DNA from: Stomorhina lunata
Lineage: Eukaryota > Arthropoda > Insecta > Diptera > Rhiniidae
Direction of reading: 5' to 3'
Assembly: GCA_933228675.1 (NCBI GenBank)
Contig: OW121740.1
Span: forward strand, 33,076,292-33,140,291
DNA length: 64,000 bases
The notes under the pieces are model-generated. The model was not told the DNA's origin, made no database searches, and worked only from the letters and a program-made list of their open reading frames with translations. Below, piece after piece: positions 1 through 12,897 of the stretch (the first letter of the stretch is position 1; each line of letters opens with the position of its first letter). The translations under genes were made by a program, and so were the position numbers.

Positions 1-960
1 TAACAAAACAAACTAACAGATGTTAAATTTTATTAAATTTAAACATAAATAAAACCATATCTTGTAAATTTTATAAAATTTGTAATTGTATTTACTATAA
101 ATTTTCTTCCACCATTTTTGTATACCAATTTATTAAGTTTTTGGCAAATATTTTATTCCCTTTATCTATTACCTCGAATTCAAAGCCATAAATTAAAAAT
201 GAATTTTGAAGCGCAAAAATGCTCAATTTCCTGTAAGTGTTAGAATTTCGATTGGTGTGTGGTTTAAACTTTTACTGCTTTTCATGGCTTAAGTTTCCCT
301 TTAACTTTATACTGCTATTTGTTTTCCATTTCATACAAACATATTCACATATTCATCTATAGATGAATCTTCGACAACAAATTTAAAACGTAAAGTACCT
401 TAAACTTTCATATTCATAGCATCATGTATGATATACATATATTCATACATACACACATACATACATACTAGTACATTCATAACAGTGAAAACCTATATTC
501 GAAGGAAACCAACATGATAATCTTTAGGTTATTTGTTAGATACGAATAAAAAATATTACAAATATATAGTAAAAGGGATTCCTATATAAATTCATATAGA
601 GTTTCTTGCTGTTTCTCTACAAAGTTCAGCTATTTTTAATATCTCCATACAGAATGTGTGCGTATGGGTGAATGTATGTTTGTGTGTGTATACATTGTTC
701 ATGTACTCGTTTGTACGTTAGTTTTTCCTAAAGTTAGTGAATGTAAACAAAAGGAAATTGTGGAGTTTTATGTTCGTTTCCAATTGAAAAAGTTATTTAT
801 TACTGAATTTCATATTAAAAATAGGAAATTATTTGTCATAGATTTCTTTAAAGACACAGTTTTGTACATAGTTTTCGTTATTGCTTATATGAAGTTTTTG
901 TTAAAGGTAACCTCGACTATTAAAGAATATAAACTTAATATTTTTGGAAAAAATTTAATA
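1..960. other. Unassigned AT-rich DNA
   Basis: No gene is recognised. The stretch holds short CATA-type simple repeats near 436-475 and one open frame of about 100 codons (658-963, +). Its translation is rich in F, K, I and V, matches no family I know and has no supporting signal, so I treat it as chance. Confidence 0.6.
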
Positions 961-965
961 TAAAC

Positions 966-1075
966 AAGTAAGAAAGTGCTATAGTCGGTCAAGCCCGATC
1001 ATACGATAATAATAAGGTCAAAGGTGTTCTTTTATCTGTATAAAGACAAATATACAAACAAACATTATACAAACA
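966..1075 (+). mobile_element. A1: truncated 5' end of dispersed family A
   Basis: The sequence ACAAGTAAGAAAGTGCTATA, then a short hairpin (GTCGG/CCGAC), then AAGGTCAAAGGTGTTC is shared with copies near 49,982, 53,471 and 59,642, and inverted near 13,644. Family A is about 700-750 bp when complete and ends in a second hairpin around ACCTATGGTGGTGAAGGGTAT. Here only about 110 bp survive before the sequence changes into satellite S1. No open frame is conserved in family A, so it is non-autonomous. The paired subterminal hairpins and GTCC runs fit Helentron-related DINE/mini-me elements; that placement is inference. Confidence 0.7.
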
Positions 1076-4000
1076 AAAATTTTTCTATAGAAAATTTTTT
1101 TTTAACGAAAATTTTTTTAACGAAAATTTTTCTACAGAAAAATTTTTTTAACGAAAGTTTTTCTATAGAAAAATTTTTTAACGAAAGTTTTTCTATAGAA
1201 AAATTTTTTTAACGAAAATTTTTCTATAGAAAATTTTTCTATAGAAAAATTTTTTTAACGAAAATTTTTCTATAGAAAAATTTTTTTAACGAAAGTTTTT
1301 CTATAGAAAAACTTTTTTTAACGAAAATTTTTCTATAGAAAATTTTTCTATAGAAAATTTTTCTATAGAAAAATTTTTTTAACGAAAATTTTTCTATAGA
1401 AAAATCTTTTTAACGAAAATTTTTCTATAGAAAAATTTTTTTAACGAAAATTTTTCTATAGAAAAATTTTTTTAACGGAAATTTTTCTATAGAAAAATTT
1501 TTTTAACTAAAATTTTTCTATAGAAAAATTTTTTTAACTAAAATTTTTCTATAGAAAAATTTTTTTAACGAAAAATTTTCTATAGAATAATTTTTTTAAC
1601 GAAAAATTTTCTATAGAATAATTTTTTTAACGAAAATTTTTCTATAGAAAAATTTTTTTAACGAACATTTTTCTATAGAAAAATTTTTTTAACGAAAATT
1701 TTTCTATAGAAAAATTTTTTTAACGAAAATTTTTCTATAGAAAAATTTTTTTAACGAAAATTTTTCTATAGAAAAATTTTTTTAACGAAAATTTTTCTAT
1801 AGAAAAATTTTTTTAACGAAAATTTTTCTATAGAAAAATTTTTTTAACGAAAATTTTTCTATAGAAAATTTTTTTTAACGAAAATTTTTCTATAGAAAAA
1901 TTTTTTTAACGAAAATTTTTCTATAGAAAAATTTTTTTAACGAACATTTTTCTATAGAAAAATTTTTTTACCGAAAATTTTTCTATAGAAACATTTTTTT
2001 AACGAAAATTTTTCTATAGAAAAATTTTTTAACGAAAATTTTTCTATAGAAAAATTTTTTAACGAAAATTTTTCTATAGAAAAATTTTTTAACGAAAATT
2101 TTTCTATAGAAAAATTTTTTAACGAAAATTTTTCTATAGAAAAATTTTTTTAACGAAAATTTTTCTATAGAAAAATTTTTTTAACGAAAATTTTTCTATA
2201 GAAAAATTTTTTTAACGAAAATTTTTCTATAGAAAAATTTTTTTAACGAAAATTTTTCTATAGAAAAATTTTTTTAACGAAAATTTTTCTATAGAAAAAT
2301 TTTTTTAACGAAAATTTTTCTATAGAAAAATTTTTTTAACGAAAATTTTTCTATAGAAAAATTATTTAAACGAAAATTTTTCTATAGAAAAATTTTTTTA
2401 ACGAAAATTTTTCTATAGAAACATTTTTTTAACGAAAATTTTTCTATAGAAAAATATTTTTAACGAAAATTTTCTATAGAAAAATTTTTTTAACGAAAAT
2501 TTTTCTATAGAAAAATTTTTTTAACGAAAATTTTCTATAGAAAAATTTTTATAACGAAAATTTTTCTATAGAAAAATTTTTTAACGAAAATTTTTCTATA
2601 GAAAAATTTCATTAACAAAAATTTTTCTATAGAAAAATTTTATTAACGAAAATTTCCTATAGAAAAATTTTTTTAACGAAAATTTCCTATAGAAAAATTT
2701 TTTTAACGAAAATTTTCTATAGAAAATTTTTTTTGACGAAATTTTTTCTATAGAAAAATTTTTTTAACGAAAATTTTTCTATAGAAAAATTTTTTTAACG
2801 AAAATTTTTCTATAGAAAAATGTTTTTAACGAAAATTTTTCTATAGAAAATTTTTTTTAACGAAAATTTTTCTATAGAAAATTTTTTTTAACGAAAATTT
2901 TTCTAGAGAAAAATTTTTTTAACGAAAATTTTTCTATAGAAAAATTTTTTTAACGAAAATTTTTCTATAGAAAAATTTTTTTAACGAAAATTTTTCTATA
3001 GAAAAATTTTTTTAACGAAAATTTTTCTATAGAAAATTTTTTTTAACGAAAATTTTTCTATAGAAAAATTTTTTTAACGAAAATTTTTCTATAGAAAAAT
3101 TTTTTTAACGAAAATTTTTCTATAGAAAAATTTTTTTAACGAAAATTTTTCTATAGAAAAATTTTTTTAATGAAAATTTTTCTATAGAAAAATTTTTTTA
3201 ACGAAAATTTTTCTATAGAAAAATTTTTTTAACGAAAATTTTTCTATAGAAAAATTTTTTTAACGAAAATTTTTCTATAGAAAAATTTTTTTACCGAAAA
3301 TTTTTCTATAGAAAAATTTTTTAACGAAAATTTTTCTATAGAAAAATTTTTTTAACGAAAATTTTTCTATAGAAAATTTTTTTTAACGAAAATTTTTCTA
3401 TAGAAAGTTTTTTTAACGAAAATTTTTCTATAGAAAAATTTTTTTAACGAAAATTTTTCTACAGAAAAATTTTTTTAACGAAAATTTTTCTATAGAAAAA
3501 TTTTTTTAACGAAAATTTTTCTATAGAAAAATTTTTTAACGAAAATTTTTCTATAGAAAAATTTTTTTAACGAAAATTTTTCTATAGAAAAATTTTTTAA
3601 CGAAAATTTTTCTATAGAAAAATTTTTTTAACGAAAATTTTTCTATAGAAAAATTTTTTTAACGAAAATTTTTCTATAGAAAAATTTTTTTAACGAAAAT
3701 TTTTCTATAGAAAAATTTTTTTAACGAAAATTTTTCTATAGAAAAATTTTTTTAACGAAAATTTTTCTATAGAAAAATTTTTTTAACGAAAATTTTTCTA
3801 TAGAAAAATTTTTTTAACGAAAATTTTTCTATAGAAAAATTTTTTTAACGAAAATTTTTCTATAGAAAAATTTTTTTAACGAAAATTTTTCTATAGAAAA
3901 ATTTTTTTAACCAAAATTTTTCTATAGAAAAATTTTTTTAACCAAAATTTTTCTATAGAAAAATTTTTTTAACGAAAATTTTTCTATAGAAAAATTTTTT

Positions 4001-7000
4001 TAACGAAAATTTTTCTATAGAAAAATTTTTTTAACAAAAATTTTTCTATAGAAAATTTTTTTAACGAAAATTTTTCTATAGAAAAGTTTTTTTAACGAAA
4101 ATTTTTCTATAGAAAAAATTTTTTAACGAAAAATTTTTTTAACGAAAATTTTTCTATAGAAAAATTTTTTTAACGAAAATTTTTCTATAGAAAAATTTTT
4201 TTAACGAAAATTTTTCTATAGAAAAATTTTTTTAACGAAAATTTTTCTATAGAAAAATTTTTTTAACGAAAATTTTTCTATAGAAAAATTTTTTTAACGA
4301 AAATTTTTCTATAGAAAAATATTTTTACGAAAATTTTTCTATAGAAAAATTTTTTTAACGAAAATTTTTCTATAGAAAAACTTTTTTAACGAAAATTTTT
4401 CTATAGAAAAACTTTTTCAATGAAAATTTTTTTATAGAAAAACTTTTTTAACGAAAATTTTTCTATAGAAAAATATTTTTACGAAAATTTTTCTATAGAA
4501 AAATTTTTTTAACGAAAATTTTTCTATAGAAAGTTTTTTTAACGAAAATTTTTCTATAGAAAAATTTTTTTAACGAAAATTTTTCTACAGAAAAATTTTT
4601 TTAACGAAAATTTTTCTATAGAAAAATTTTTTTAACGAAAATTTTTCTATAGAAAAATTTTTTAACGAAAATTTTTCTATAGAAAAATTTTTTTAACGAA
4701 AATTTTTCTATAGAAAAATTTTTTAACGAAAATTTTTCTATAGAAAAATTTTTTTAACGAAAATTTTTCTATAGAAAAATTTTTTTAACGAAAATTTTTC
4801 TATAGAAAAATTTTTTTAACGAAAATTTTTCTATAGAAAAATTTTTTTAACGAAAATTTTTCTATAGAAAAATTTTTTTAACGAAAATTTTTCTATAGAA
4901 AAATTTTTTTAACGAAAATTTTTCTATAGAAAAATTTTTTTAACGAAAATTTTTCTATAGAAAAATTTTTTTAACGAAAATTTTTCTATAGAAAAATTTT
5001 TTTAACGAAAATTTTTCTATAGAAAAATTTTTTTAACCAAAATTTTTTTATAGAAAAACTTTTTTAACGAAAATTTTTCTATAGAAAAATTTTTTTAACG
5101 AAAATTTTTCTATAGAAAAATTTTTTTAACGAAAATTTTTCTATAGAAAAATTTTTTTAACGAAAATTTTTCTATAGAAAATTTTTTTTAACGAAAATTT
5201 TTCTATAGAAAAATTTTTTTAACGAAAATTTTTCTATAGAAGAATTTTTTTAACGAAAATTTTTCTATAGAAAAATTTTTTTAACGAAAATTTTTCTATA
5301 GAAAAATTTTTTTAACGAAAATTTTTCTATAGAAAAATTTTTTTAACGAAAATTTTTCTATAGAAAAATTTTTTTAACGAAAATTTTTCTATAGAAAAAT
5401 TTTTTTAACGAAAATTTTTCTATAGAAAAATTTTTTTAACGAAAATTTTTCTATAGAAAAATTTTTTTAACGAAAATTTTTCTATAGAAAAATTTTTTTA
5501 ACGAAAATTTTTCTATAGAAAAATTTTTTTAACGAAAATTTTTCTATAGAAAAATTTTTTTAACGAAAATTTTTCTATAGAAAAATTTTTTTAACGAAAA
5601 TTTTTCTATAGAAAAATTTTTTTAACGAAAATTTTTCTATAGAAAATTTTTTTTAACGAAAATTTTTCTATAGAAAGTTTTTTTAACGAAAATTTTTCTA
5701 TAGAAAAATTTTTTAACGAAAATTTTTCTACAGAAAAATTTTTTTAACGAAAATTTTTCTATGGAAAAATTTTTTTAACGAAAATTTTTCTATAGAAAAA
5801 TTTTTTTAACGAAAATTTTTCTATAGAAAAATTTTTTAACGAAAATTTTTCTATAGAAAAATTTTTTTAACGAAAATTTTTCTATAGAAAAATTTTTTTA
5901 ACGAAAATTTTTCTATAGAAAAATTTTTTTAACGAAAATTTTTCTATAGAAAAATTTTTTTAACGAAAATTTTTCTATAGAAAAATTTTTTTAACGAAAA
6001 TTTTTCTATAGAAAAATTTTTTTAACGAAAATTTTTCTATAGAAAAATTTTTTTAACGAAAATTTTTCTATAGAAAAATTTTTTTAACGAAAATTTTTCT
6101 ATAGAAAAATTTTTTTAACGAAAATTTTTCTATAGAAAAATTTTTTTAACGAAAATTTTTCTATAGAAAAATTTTTTTAACGAAAATTTTTCTATAGAAA
6201 AATTTTTTTAACGAAAATTTTTCTATAGAAAAATTTTTTTAACGAAAATTTTTCTATAGAAAAATTTTTTTAACGAAAATTTTTCTATAGAAAAATTTTT
6301 TTAACGAAAATTTTTCTATAGAAGAATTTTTTTAACGAAAATTTTTCTATAGAAAAATTTTTTTAACGAAAATTTTTCTATAGAAAAATTTTTTTAACGA
6401 AAATTTTTCTATAGAAAAATTTTTTTAACGAAAATTTTTCTATAGAAAAATTTTTTTAACGAAAATTTTTCTATAGAAAAATTTTTTTAACGAAAATTTT
6501 TCTATAGAAAAATTTTTTTAACGAAAATTTTTCTATAGAAAAATTTTTTTAACGAAAATTTTTCTATAGAAAAATTTTTTTAACGAAAATTTTTCTATAG
6601 AAAATTTTTTTAACGAAAATTTTTCTATAGAAAAATTTTTTTAACGAAAATTTTTCTATAGAAAAATTTTTTTAACGAAAATTTTTCTATAGAAAAATTT
6701 TTTTAACGAAAATTTTTCTATAGAAAAATTTTTTTAACGAAAATTTTTCTATAGAAAAATTTTTTTAACGAAAATTTTTCTATAGAAAAATTTTTTTAAC
6801 GAAAATTTTTCTATAGAAAAATTTTTTTAACGAAAATTTTTCTATAGAAAAATTTTTTTAACGAAAATTTTTCTATAGAAAAATTTTTTTAACGAAAATT
6901 TTTCTATAGAAAAATTTTTTTAACGAAAATTTTTCTATAGAAAAATTTTTTTAACGAAAATTTTTCTATAGAAAAATTTTTTTAACAAAAATTTTTCTAT

Positions 7001-8062
7001 AGAAAATTTTTTTAACGAAAATTTTTCTATAGAAAAGTTTTTTTAACTAAAATTTTTCTATAGAAAAAATTTTTTAACGAAAAATTTTTTTAACGAAAAT
7101 TTTTCTATAGAAAAATTTTTTTAACGAAAATTTTTCTATAGAAAAATTTTTTTAACGAAAATTTTTCTATAGAAAAATTTTTTTACGAAAATTTTTCTAT
7201 AGAAAAATTTTTTTAACGAAAATTTTTCTATAGAAAAATTTTTTTAACGAAAATTTTTCTATAGAAAAATTTTTTTAACGAAAATTTTTCTATAGAAAAA
7301 TTTTTTTAACAAAAATTTTTCTATAGAAAATTTTTTTAACGAAAATTTTTCTATAGAAAAGTTTTTTTAACTAAAATTTTTCTATAGAAAAAATTTTTTA
7401 ACGAAAAATTTTTTTAACGAAAATTTTTCTATAGAAAAATTTTTTTAACGAAAATTTTTCTATAGAAAAATTTTTTGAACGAAAATTTTTCTATAGAAAA
7501 ATTTTTTTACGAAAATTTTTCTATAGAAAAATTTTTTTAACGAAAATTTTTCTATAGAAAAACTTTTTTAACGAAAATTTTTCTATAGAAAAACTTTTTC
7601 AATGAAAATTTTTTTATAGAAAAACTTTTTTAACGAAAATTTTTCTATAGAAAAATTTTTTTAACGAAAATTTTTCTATAGAAAAATTTTTTTAACGAAA
7701 ATTTTTCTATAGAAAATTTTTTTTAACGAAAATTTTTCTATAGAAAAATTTTTTTAACGAAAATTTTTCTATAGAAAAATTTTTTTAACGAAAATTTTTC
7801 TATAGAAAAATTTTTTTAACGAAAATTTTTCTATAGAAAAATTTTTTTAACGAAAATTTTTCTATAGAAAAATTTTTTTAACGAAAATTTTTCTATAGAA
7901 AAATTTTTTTAACGAAAATTTTTCTATAGAAAAATTTTTTTAACGAAAATTTTTCTATAGAAAAATTTTTTTAACGAAAATTTTTCTATAGAAAAATTTT
8001 TTTAACGAAAATTTTTCTATAGAAAAATTTTTTTAACGAAAATTTTTCTATAGAAAAATTAC
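1075..8062. repeat. S1 satellite, 31 bp unit, about 225 copies
   Basis: A nearly uninterrupted array. Each unit is AACG, AAAA, TTTTT, CTATAG, AAAAA, TTTTTTT (31 bp), with a few 30 or 29 bp variants. The 24 bp centred on CTATAG are a perfect palindrome (AAAATTTTTCTA and its reverse complement). Rare variants recur at long spacing: a GAAAGTTTTTTTAACG unit followed by a CTACAG unit occurs near 3,406, 4,528 and 5,681, and an ACTTTTTCAATG unit near 4,411 and 7,590. These show block duplications of about 1.1 kb and 3 kb. The array is not coding; frames through it give only poly(F/I/K/N/S/E) peptides. Confidence 0.97.
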
Positions 8063-10673
8063 AAAATTTTTCTATTGAAATATTACAAAAATTGTTTTGC
8101 TCATGACAGTATTAGCTACAGCAAAGGGTTAAGTGTTTTTAATTACCTAGTGCGTATAATTAATTTTTGTTTGTTAGAAAATTCCTCATACGATCTAGTT
8201 CACAAACTAAAAGAAACAATTTTTCTATACAATGATAAACTTTATAGCATTATTCCAGTCAAATTGTTATTCTAAATCAAATCCTTAATCTAAACTAATA
8301 ATATAAATTAAATTTTTTGACTGTAAGTATTTTTACAAGCTAAATATCATCCAAAAAGTTTTTTTTGAGACTCATTAATTTTACAGTATTTTTTTTTCCG
8401 GTAATGAAATGTTAAAAAGGGCGTATTCCTATCAGTCAATCTAACCAGTGAGAGGTATGTCTAATTATATACAAAAACATTACACATCAAACTGACAACA
8501 CGTCTGTATTTTTTTTTTTTTTTTTTGTTTGCTATAACTTTCTCGCCCATGAAATGTCAGTGGAAACCAAAATAAATAAAATAGAACATTTTTTTTAGTT
8601 TTTTTTTTATAACATTTTACTTTCGCTAGTAAAACGATTAGATTCACATAAACTTTCTATAGGTTGTAATGTTCCATATAAAAGTAGATTTTTATCATGT
8701 TGTTTTTTATATTTTTTTGTTGTTATAGTTATATGAAAAAACTTATACAAAACACAGCAATTGGCTAGTTGACTAAACAAATTGGTCAAATATTTATTAG
8801 ACTTTTTGACGACAACACAAACTTTGATGGCTTTGAACAAAGTTTAGCTTGTCGTTTCGTTTTTAGAGGCCAATAAAATATAAATAAAACAAAACAGAAA
8901 AGTTTATTCATGAAATAAATATTAAGAGGAATCAGAGGAATCAGCAATGCAAAAAGTGAAATGTAAATATCAGCGATGCAGAATTCGAAATATACTTACG
9001 CTGCAATGGCAATGAAGAAGTTAGTAACTTTTCATACAAATATTAGACAAAATTCAATTCGAGTTAGTATCTTCAAGACAAGTAGCGGAATTCATAAAAT
9101 ACATGTATGTTATATATTGTAAAGAAAAAAAGTCTAAAATTAATTAAAAATGCTCGTATACATGCTAAATAAAGTTTATAAATGGACTAATTTCATTTTA
9201 ATTTCCTTTTTTAATAACTTCTAACTAATGGTCTAAAAATTTTATAAAACAATTTTAAACAATATTAATATATGGGCAAAAATCAAACAGTTTTTATTCC
9301 TTTGAAACCGATTTTCAACTCGAATAATTTTTGTACCCTTAGGAGTTCGGAAAATCTAATTAAAGTTCTTGAACTAACAAAAACTTCTGTATACTGAACA
9401 CGATATCTTAGTTGCGCAAATTTGCGCTTCTAAGCGTAACTGGCATGCAAATAAAAAAAAAACGTTAAAAAATCGATTGAAGCATTCAAGTTTTTCTTCG
9501 TATTTCGTCTTCTCCTGCATTTGTTTTAATATTTGAACCCAAGTCATTATTCTACGAAATAGGGATAAATTCACTTCTCTCTAAATTTTAATTTTGTCAC
9601 TTCTAATACTACTTAATGGCCGCCAAAATTTGAAGCTCGTTTTTGCCACTTTTTAATTTTTTCCTCATATTTTTTGGCCGCCTCAAAGAAATTTAAAAAA
9701 ATAGACAAAGATTTGTAGATCTTTCAATTTCGCATTGTTTGATATATATCTCGTTAATGTGTTCTATATAGATATAATATACGACAGGTGTAAATGAGGA
9801 GTTTTTGAGCGTAAATTTTTCAAAATACAGGTTTTTCGTGGAAATGAAAATTTCCAAACTACCGCGTAAACCGAGTTTTTTGCCATTTAGCACCTAAAAG
9901 CAAAAGCGCACCAAAAAATCATTGTTTGCTAAAATTTTATAAAGATTTTGAAAATCGTACAAAAAAGTGCATATTGGTTTAAATGGTTTAAGATTGCAAA
10001 CTGAGACAAAATCACATAAGGCATGCAAGCGATGTTATTTATAATCGATTTACATCAAAAGTTTGTCAAAAATCTATTTATTAACTGCGAACGCGAAGGT
10101 TTTATCTAAAAACATTTCAATGAAGCACATCGCGAATTTAGCTCAAAATTGATCAGGAATGGTCTTAAAACTATTCTTTAATAAGACTCTACCTTAGATT
10201 TGAAGCTCACCAAAATATTATAAGGATTAACGATTTTGTGGATCAAATAAGAACTTTATATCTTGAAAAGATATGTACCTATTAAAACTTTTATTTAAAT
10301 AAAAAAATCTTTTTAATTAAATTTGCCATAAGTCAAGGCAGTCAAATTTCGCGAAAATCGCGGTTAAAAAAATAAAAAAATATTGTTAAAAAATATTTTT
10401 TTCACTTGCATAATTGCATTATTTCTTCGTGTTAAGGCATATATAAATTACCATAATACCATGAAACGACAGAACACCTGAAAATATATAAGTTGTGTCA
10501 AAATCAACATAAAACTAATAAAAATAAAATCGCGTAAAATCATTAACGCGAATGGATTTTACATTCCCTAGGCTTCCTTAATAGAACCCCAAAAAAAAAA
10601 TTAGTGAGCGATCAAAAAATTTTTAGAATTGTTTTAATTCCTTTAATTAAAACTATTTGATTTTTGTCCATAT
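8063..10673. other. Unassigned AT-rich DNA
   Basis: Unique AT-rich sequence between S1 and a (TA)n run. It starts with one degenerate S1-like unit (8,060-8,090). Open frames of 60-77 codons on both strands (for example 8,607-8,840 minus) have no recognisable domain. No gene, RNA or element ends were identified. Confidence 0.55.
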
Positions 10674-10858
<185 letters not shown>

Positions 10859-10996
10859 AAAGGGCTTTTCTTTTGAATTAGCAAAAAAATTGAAGTAATT
10901 TTAATGAATCTTTTGAAAAAAACAAAATTTAGTAAAAAGTCATATATATTGCACACTCATACTTATAATGAAAAAGTTTTGCATACCTTTAGGCTT
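10859..10996. other. Short unique spacer
   Basis: AT-rich sequence between the TA run and element D1; no feature recognised. Confidence 0.5.
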
Positions 10997-12226
10997 CCCA
11001 GCAAAACTTTGGTAATGGCAAGTACTGGTAATGGCAAGTACTGGTTACCTTGTAACGACTACAACATACCATCCGAATAAATAATAAGTTATTACAGAAG
11101 TACTTATTTGTAATTAAGATGATAATTTAAACTGAATGGCCCCGGTTCAAATTCCACCAAGGGCAACAATTTTTTTTAGTTTTTTTTTATTAAAAGAGTC
11201 TTTTTAAATGATTTTTGAATTTTAAGAACTTAAATATTATCTTATGTAAAAAAAATTTGTAAAACTAATTCACGTTAATAAAAAGATACCATCATGAGTC
11301 AATTTTGATTATGTAGGGGATGTTGAATACCAAATACGATTCTTATTGGTCTTAACTTGGTAAGCCCAACTTATCTGGGTCATCCTTCATCTCAACTGTG
11401 GAATCACACCTCCTCATGGTATCACCCGGGGAGCTAGTTTAACACCCATTAATATTGTGAGTTAACATATTCCGAGAGTTGTCCCATAAGATCGATAAAA
11501 ATGGGTTAGGATTACGGGCTAGTAACCCTCTCTTGAAAAAAATACAATGAAGAGGATAAAATTAGAATTGAAATGTCCCACTACCTAATATTAGAGGAGG
11601 ATGTCCGAAACTTCGATAGAAAGACCAAGTATGCTCGGACTTTGACCTTAACAGGTTGTAACATTTAAGTAAGTAAGAGTCAATCTTATGTAAAAACTTA
11701 TACAAAAAAGAAGATTTAAATTGTTTAAGTTTTAAAATAATTTTAAAAAAGTTTTAAAATAATTACAAAAAATTGTATAAAAACATTTTTCCAAAAATTA
11801 CAACAAAGCAAAAAAAAAGCAGGGAAAAACAAAGTTATTTTCACATGATTTTGGATCTAAAAATAAAAATTGTTTATATTAATTATAAGCTGCTAAGTTT
11901 TTAACATATGAAGTAGCTCAGTGGAAGAGTCTCTGCCTAGCAGTCGGAGAGTCTGGGTTCGAGCCCCCATGGGATCATAAAAAAAAATTTGTATTTCGTT
12001 TAAAAATATATGTTTTTAATAAAACAACAACAAAAAAGTTGTTGCTGTTGTTGTCGTTCCTTTTAAATTGCTTACCCAAGTCATTACTTTTCTTCAATTG
12101 GTAAGTACTTGCCTCCAATGACAGCCCCATGTTAATGTAATGACTTAAACAGCGAATGAGTAAGTAGTTCGTGTTCAATAGTTTAACTGTTTAACTCATT
12201 ATTTGGTAATGACAAGTTTTACTGGG
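10997..12226 (+). mobile_element. D1: 1.2 kb element with inverted ends and a tRNA-like block
   Basis: It starts CCCAGCAAAACTTTGGTAAT and ends ATTTGGTAATGACAAGTTTTACTGGG, an imperfect terminal inverted repeat (CCCAGYAAAACTT). The same structure occurs at 30,470-31,756, 32,365-33,635 and, inverted, from 52,504. The order is: left end; a B-box-like GGTTCAAATTCCACC followed by an oligo-T run (about 11,145-11,185); a conserved 300 bp middle; a tRNA-like block (11,908-11,978); right end. D1 lacks about 85 bp present in D2 after GAAAGACCAAGTA. No protein frame is shared among copies, so it is non-autonomous. No convincing target-site duplication was found, and I do not recognise the superfamily. 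Confidence 0.8.
11908..11978 (+). other. tRNA-like block in D1 (A and B boxes)
   Basis: It contains TAGCTCAGTGGAAGAG (A-box/D-arm pattern) and GGGTTCGAGCCC (B-box/T-arm pattern) at tRNA-like spacing, with AGC where an anticodon would fall. The acceptor ends do not pair, so it is not a functional tRNA gene. It is kept in D2 and D3 and, decayed, in D4. It may be a tRNA-derived pol III promoter captured by the element. Confidence 0.65.
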
Positions 12227-12409
12227 CTTACTTTTTAATGAAATTGTTAGTCCCGTAGCTTTATACAAAATAAAGACAAATTTTTTCTGTTTTGATATAA
12301 CCATCGTGTAGTTTAGTGTTTACGATAACAGATGGTAAAACAGCACAGACCATTAGAAATACTAGTTTAACAGCTTTGTGTTACATTTGAAAAGCTTTAG
12401 GGTCCCTTA
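12227..12409. other. Spacer between D1 and the Tc1-like element
   Basis: No gene is recognised. The last bases, GGGTCCCTTA, resemble the GGGCCC start of family C, so the Tc1-like element may have landed in the left end of a C copy whose remainder starts near 14,630. Confidence 0.4.
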
Positions 12410-12699
12410 CCACTATAAATTCGTACACAGAGCATTTTTCACAAATGGGCTATTAAAATGTGTATATTTTCGGAACTGTAATGACCACACAAAAAAAATG
12501 TATACTTTTCTTAAAGACCATTTCATTCTCTTTAGACATACTTTAAAAAAGTTACATACTAAAAAAAGGACTTTTTGAAAAACAAACAAAAACAAAAGTT
12601 CGTTATTTTAAACTCAAATGTTGTGACCACTATTAATTCGTACAGTCGACAATTTTTATAGTTAGAGTTGTGTTACGCCACCTTTGTTCATTTAAACGG

Positions 12700-12896
12700 T
12701 CTCGACTCACTCTGTTAAGTCCTTCGAGTCCCAAATTTCCTGAATTTTGGATTTTAACCCGTCAACAGTCCTTTGAGTTCATTTCAAAGTTTTCTTTTCA
12801 TAATATCCCGCAAATTTTCTATCGAAATAAGGTCTGGACTATAAAATGACCAATCCATGACCTCAGTTCTATATTCTTCAAGACACTTTTTCATTT
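12700..12896 (-). pseudogene. Tc1-like transposase, C-terminal part beyond the A2 insertion
   Basis: On the minus strand, reading away from A2, the translation resumes with KCLEEYRTEVMDWSFYSPDL followed by ISIENLRDIMKR. This is the family pattern around the third catalytic residue (SPDLNPIEN), with the Glu retained. Spliced over A2, the spacing from QQD to this Glu is about that of DD34E Tc1 transposases. Stops follow within 20-30 codons, so the C-terminus is decayed. Confidence 0.85.
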
Positions 12897-12897
12897 T

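Noticed and set aside
658..963. 101-codon frame as a small membrane protein
   Set aside because: It is hydrophobic in places, but the composition matches AT-rich background and it ends at the A1 boundary; there is no independent support.
1075..8062. CRISPR-like array
   Set aside because: Units are contiguous with no variable spacers, and the context is a eukaryotic satellite.
11908..11978. Functional tRNA gene
   Set aside because: A and B boxes are present, but the acceptor ends do not pair and the block recurs inside a transposon.
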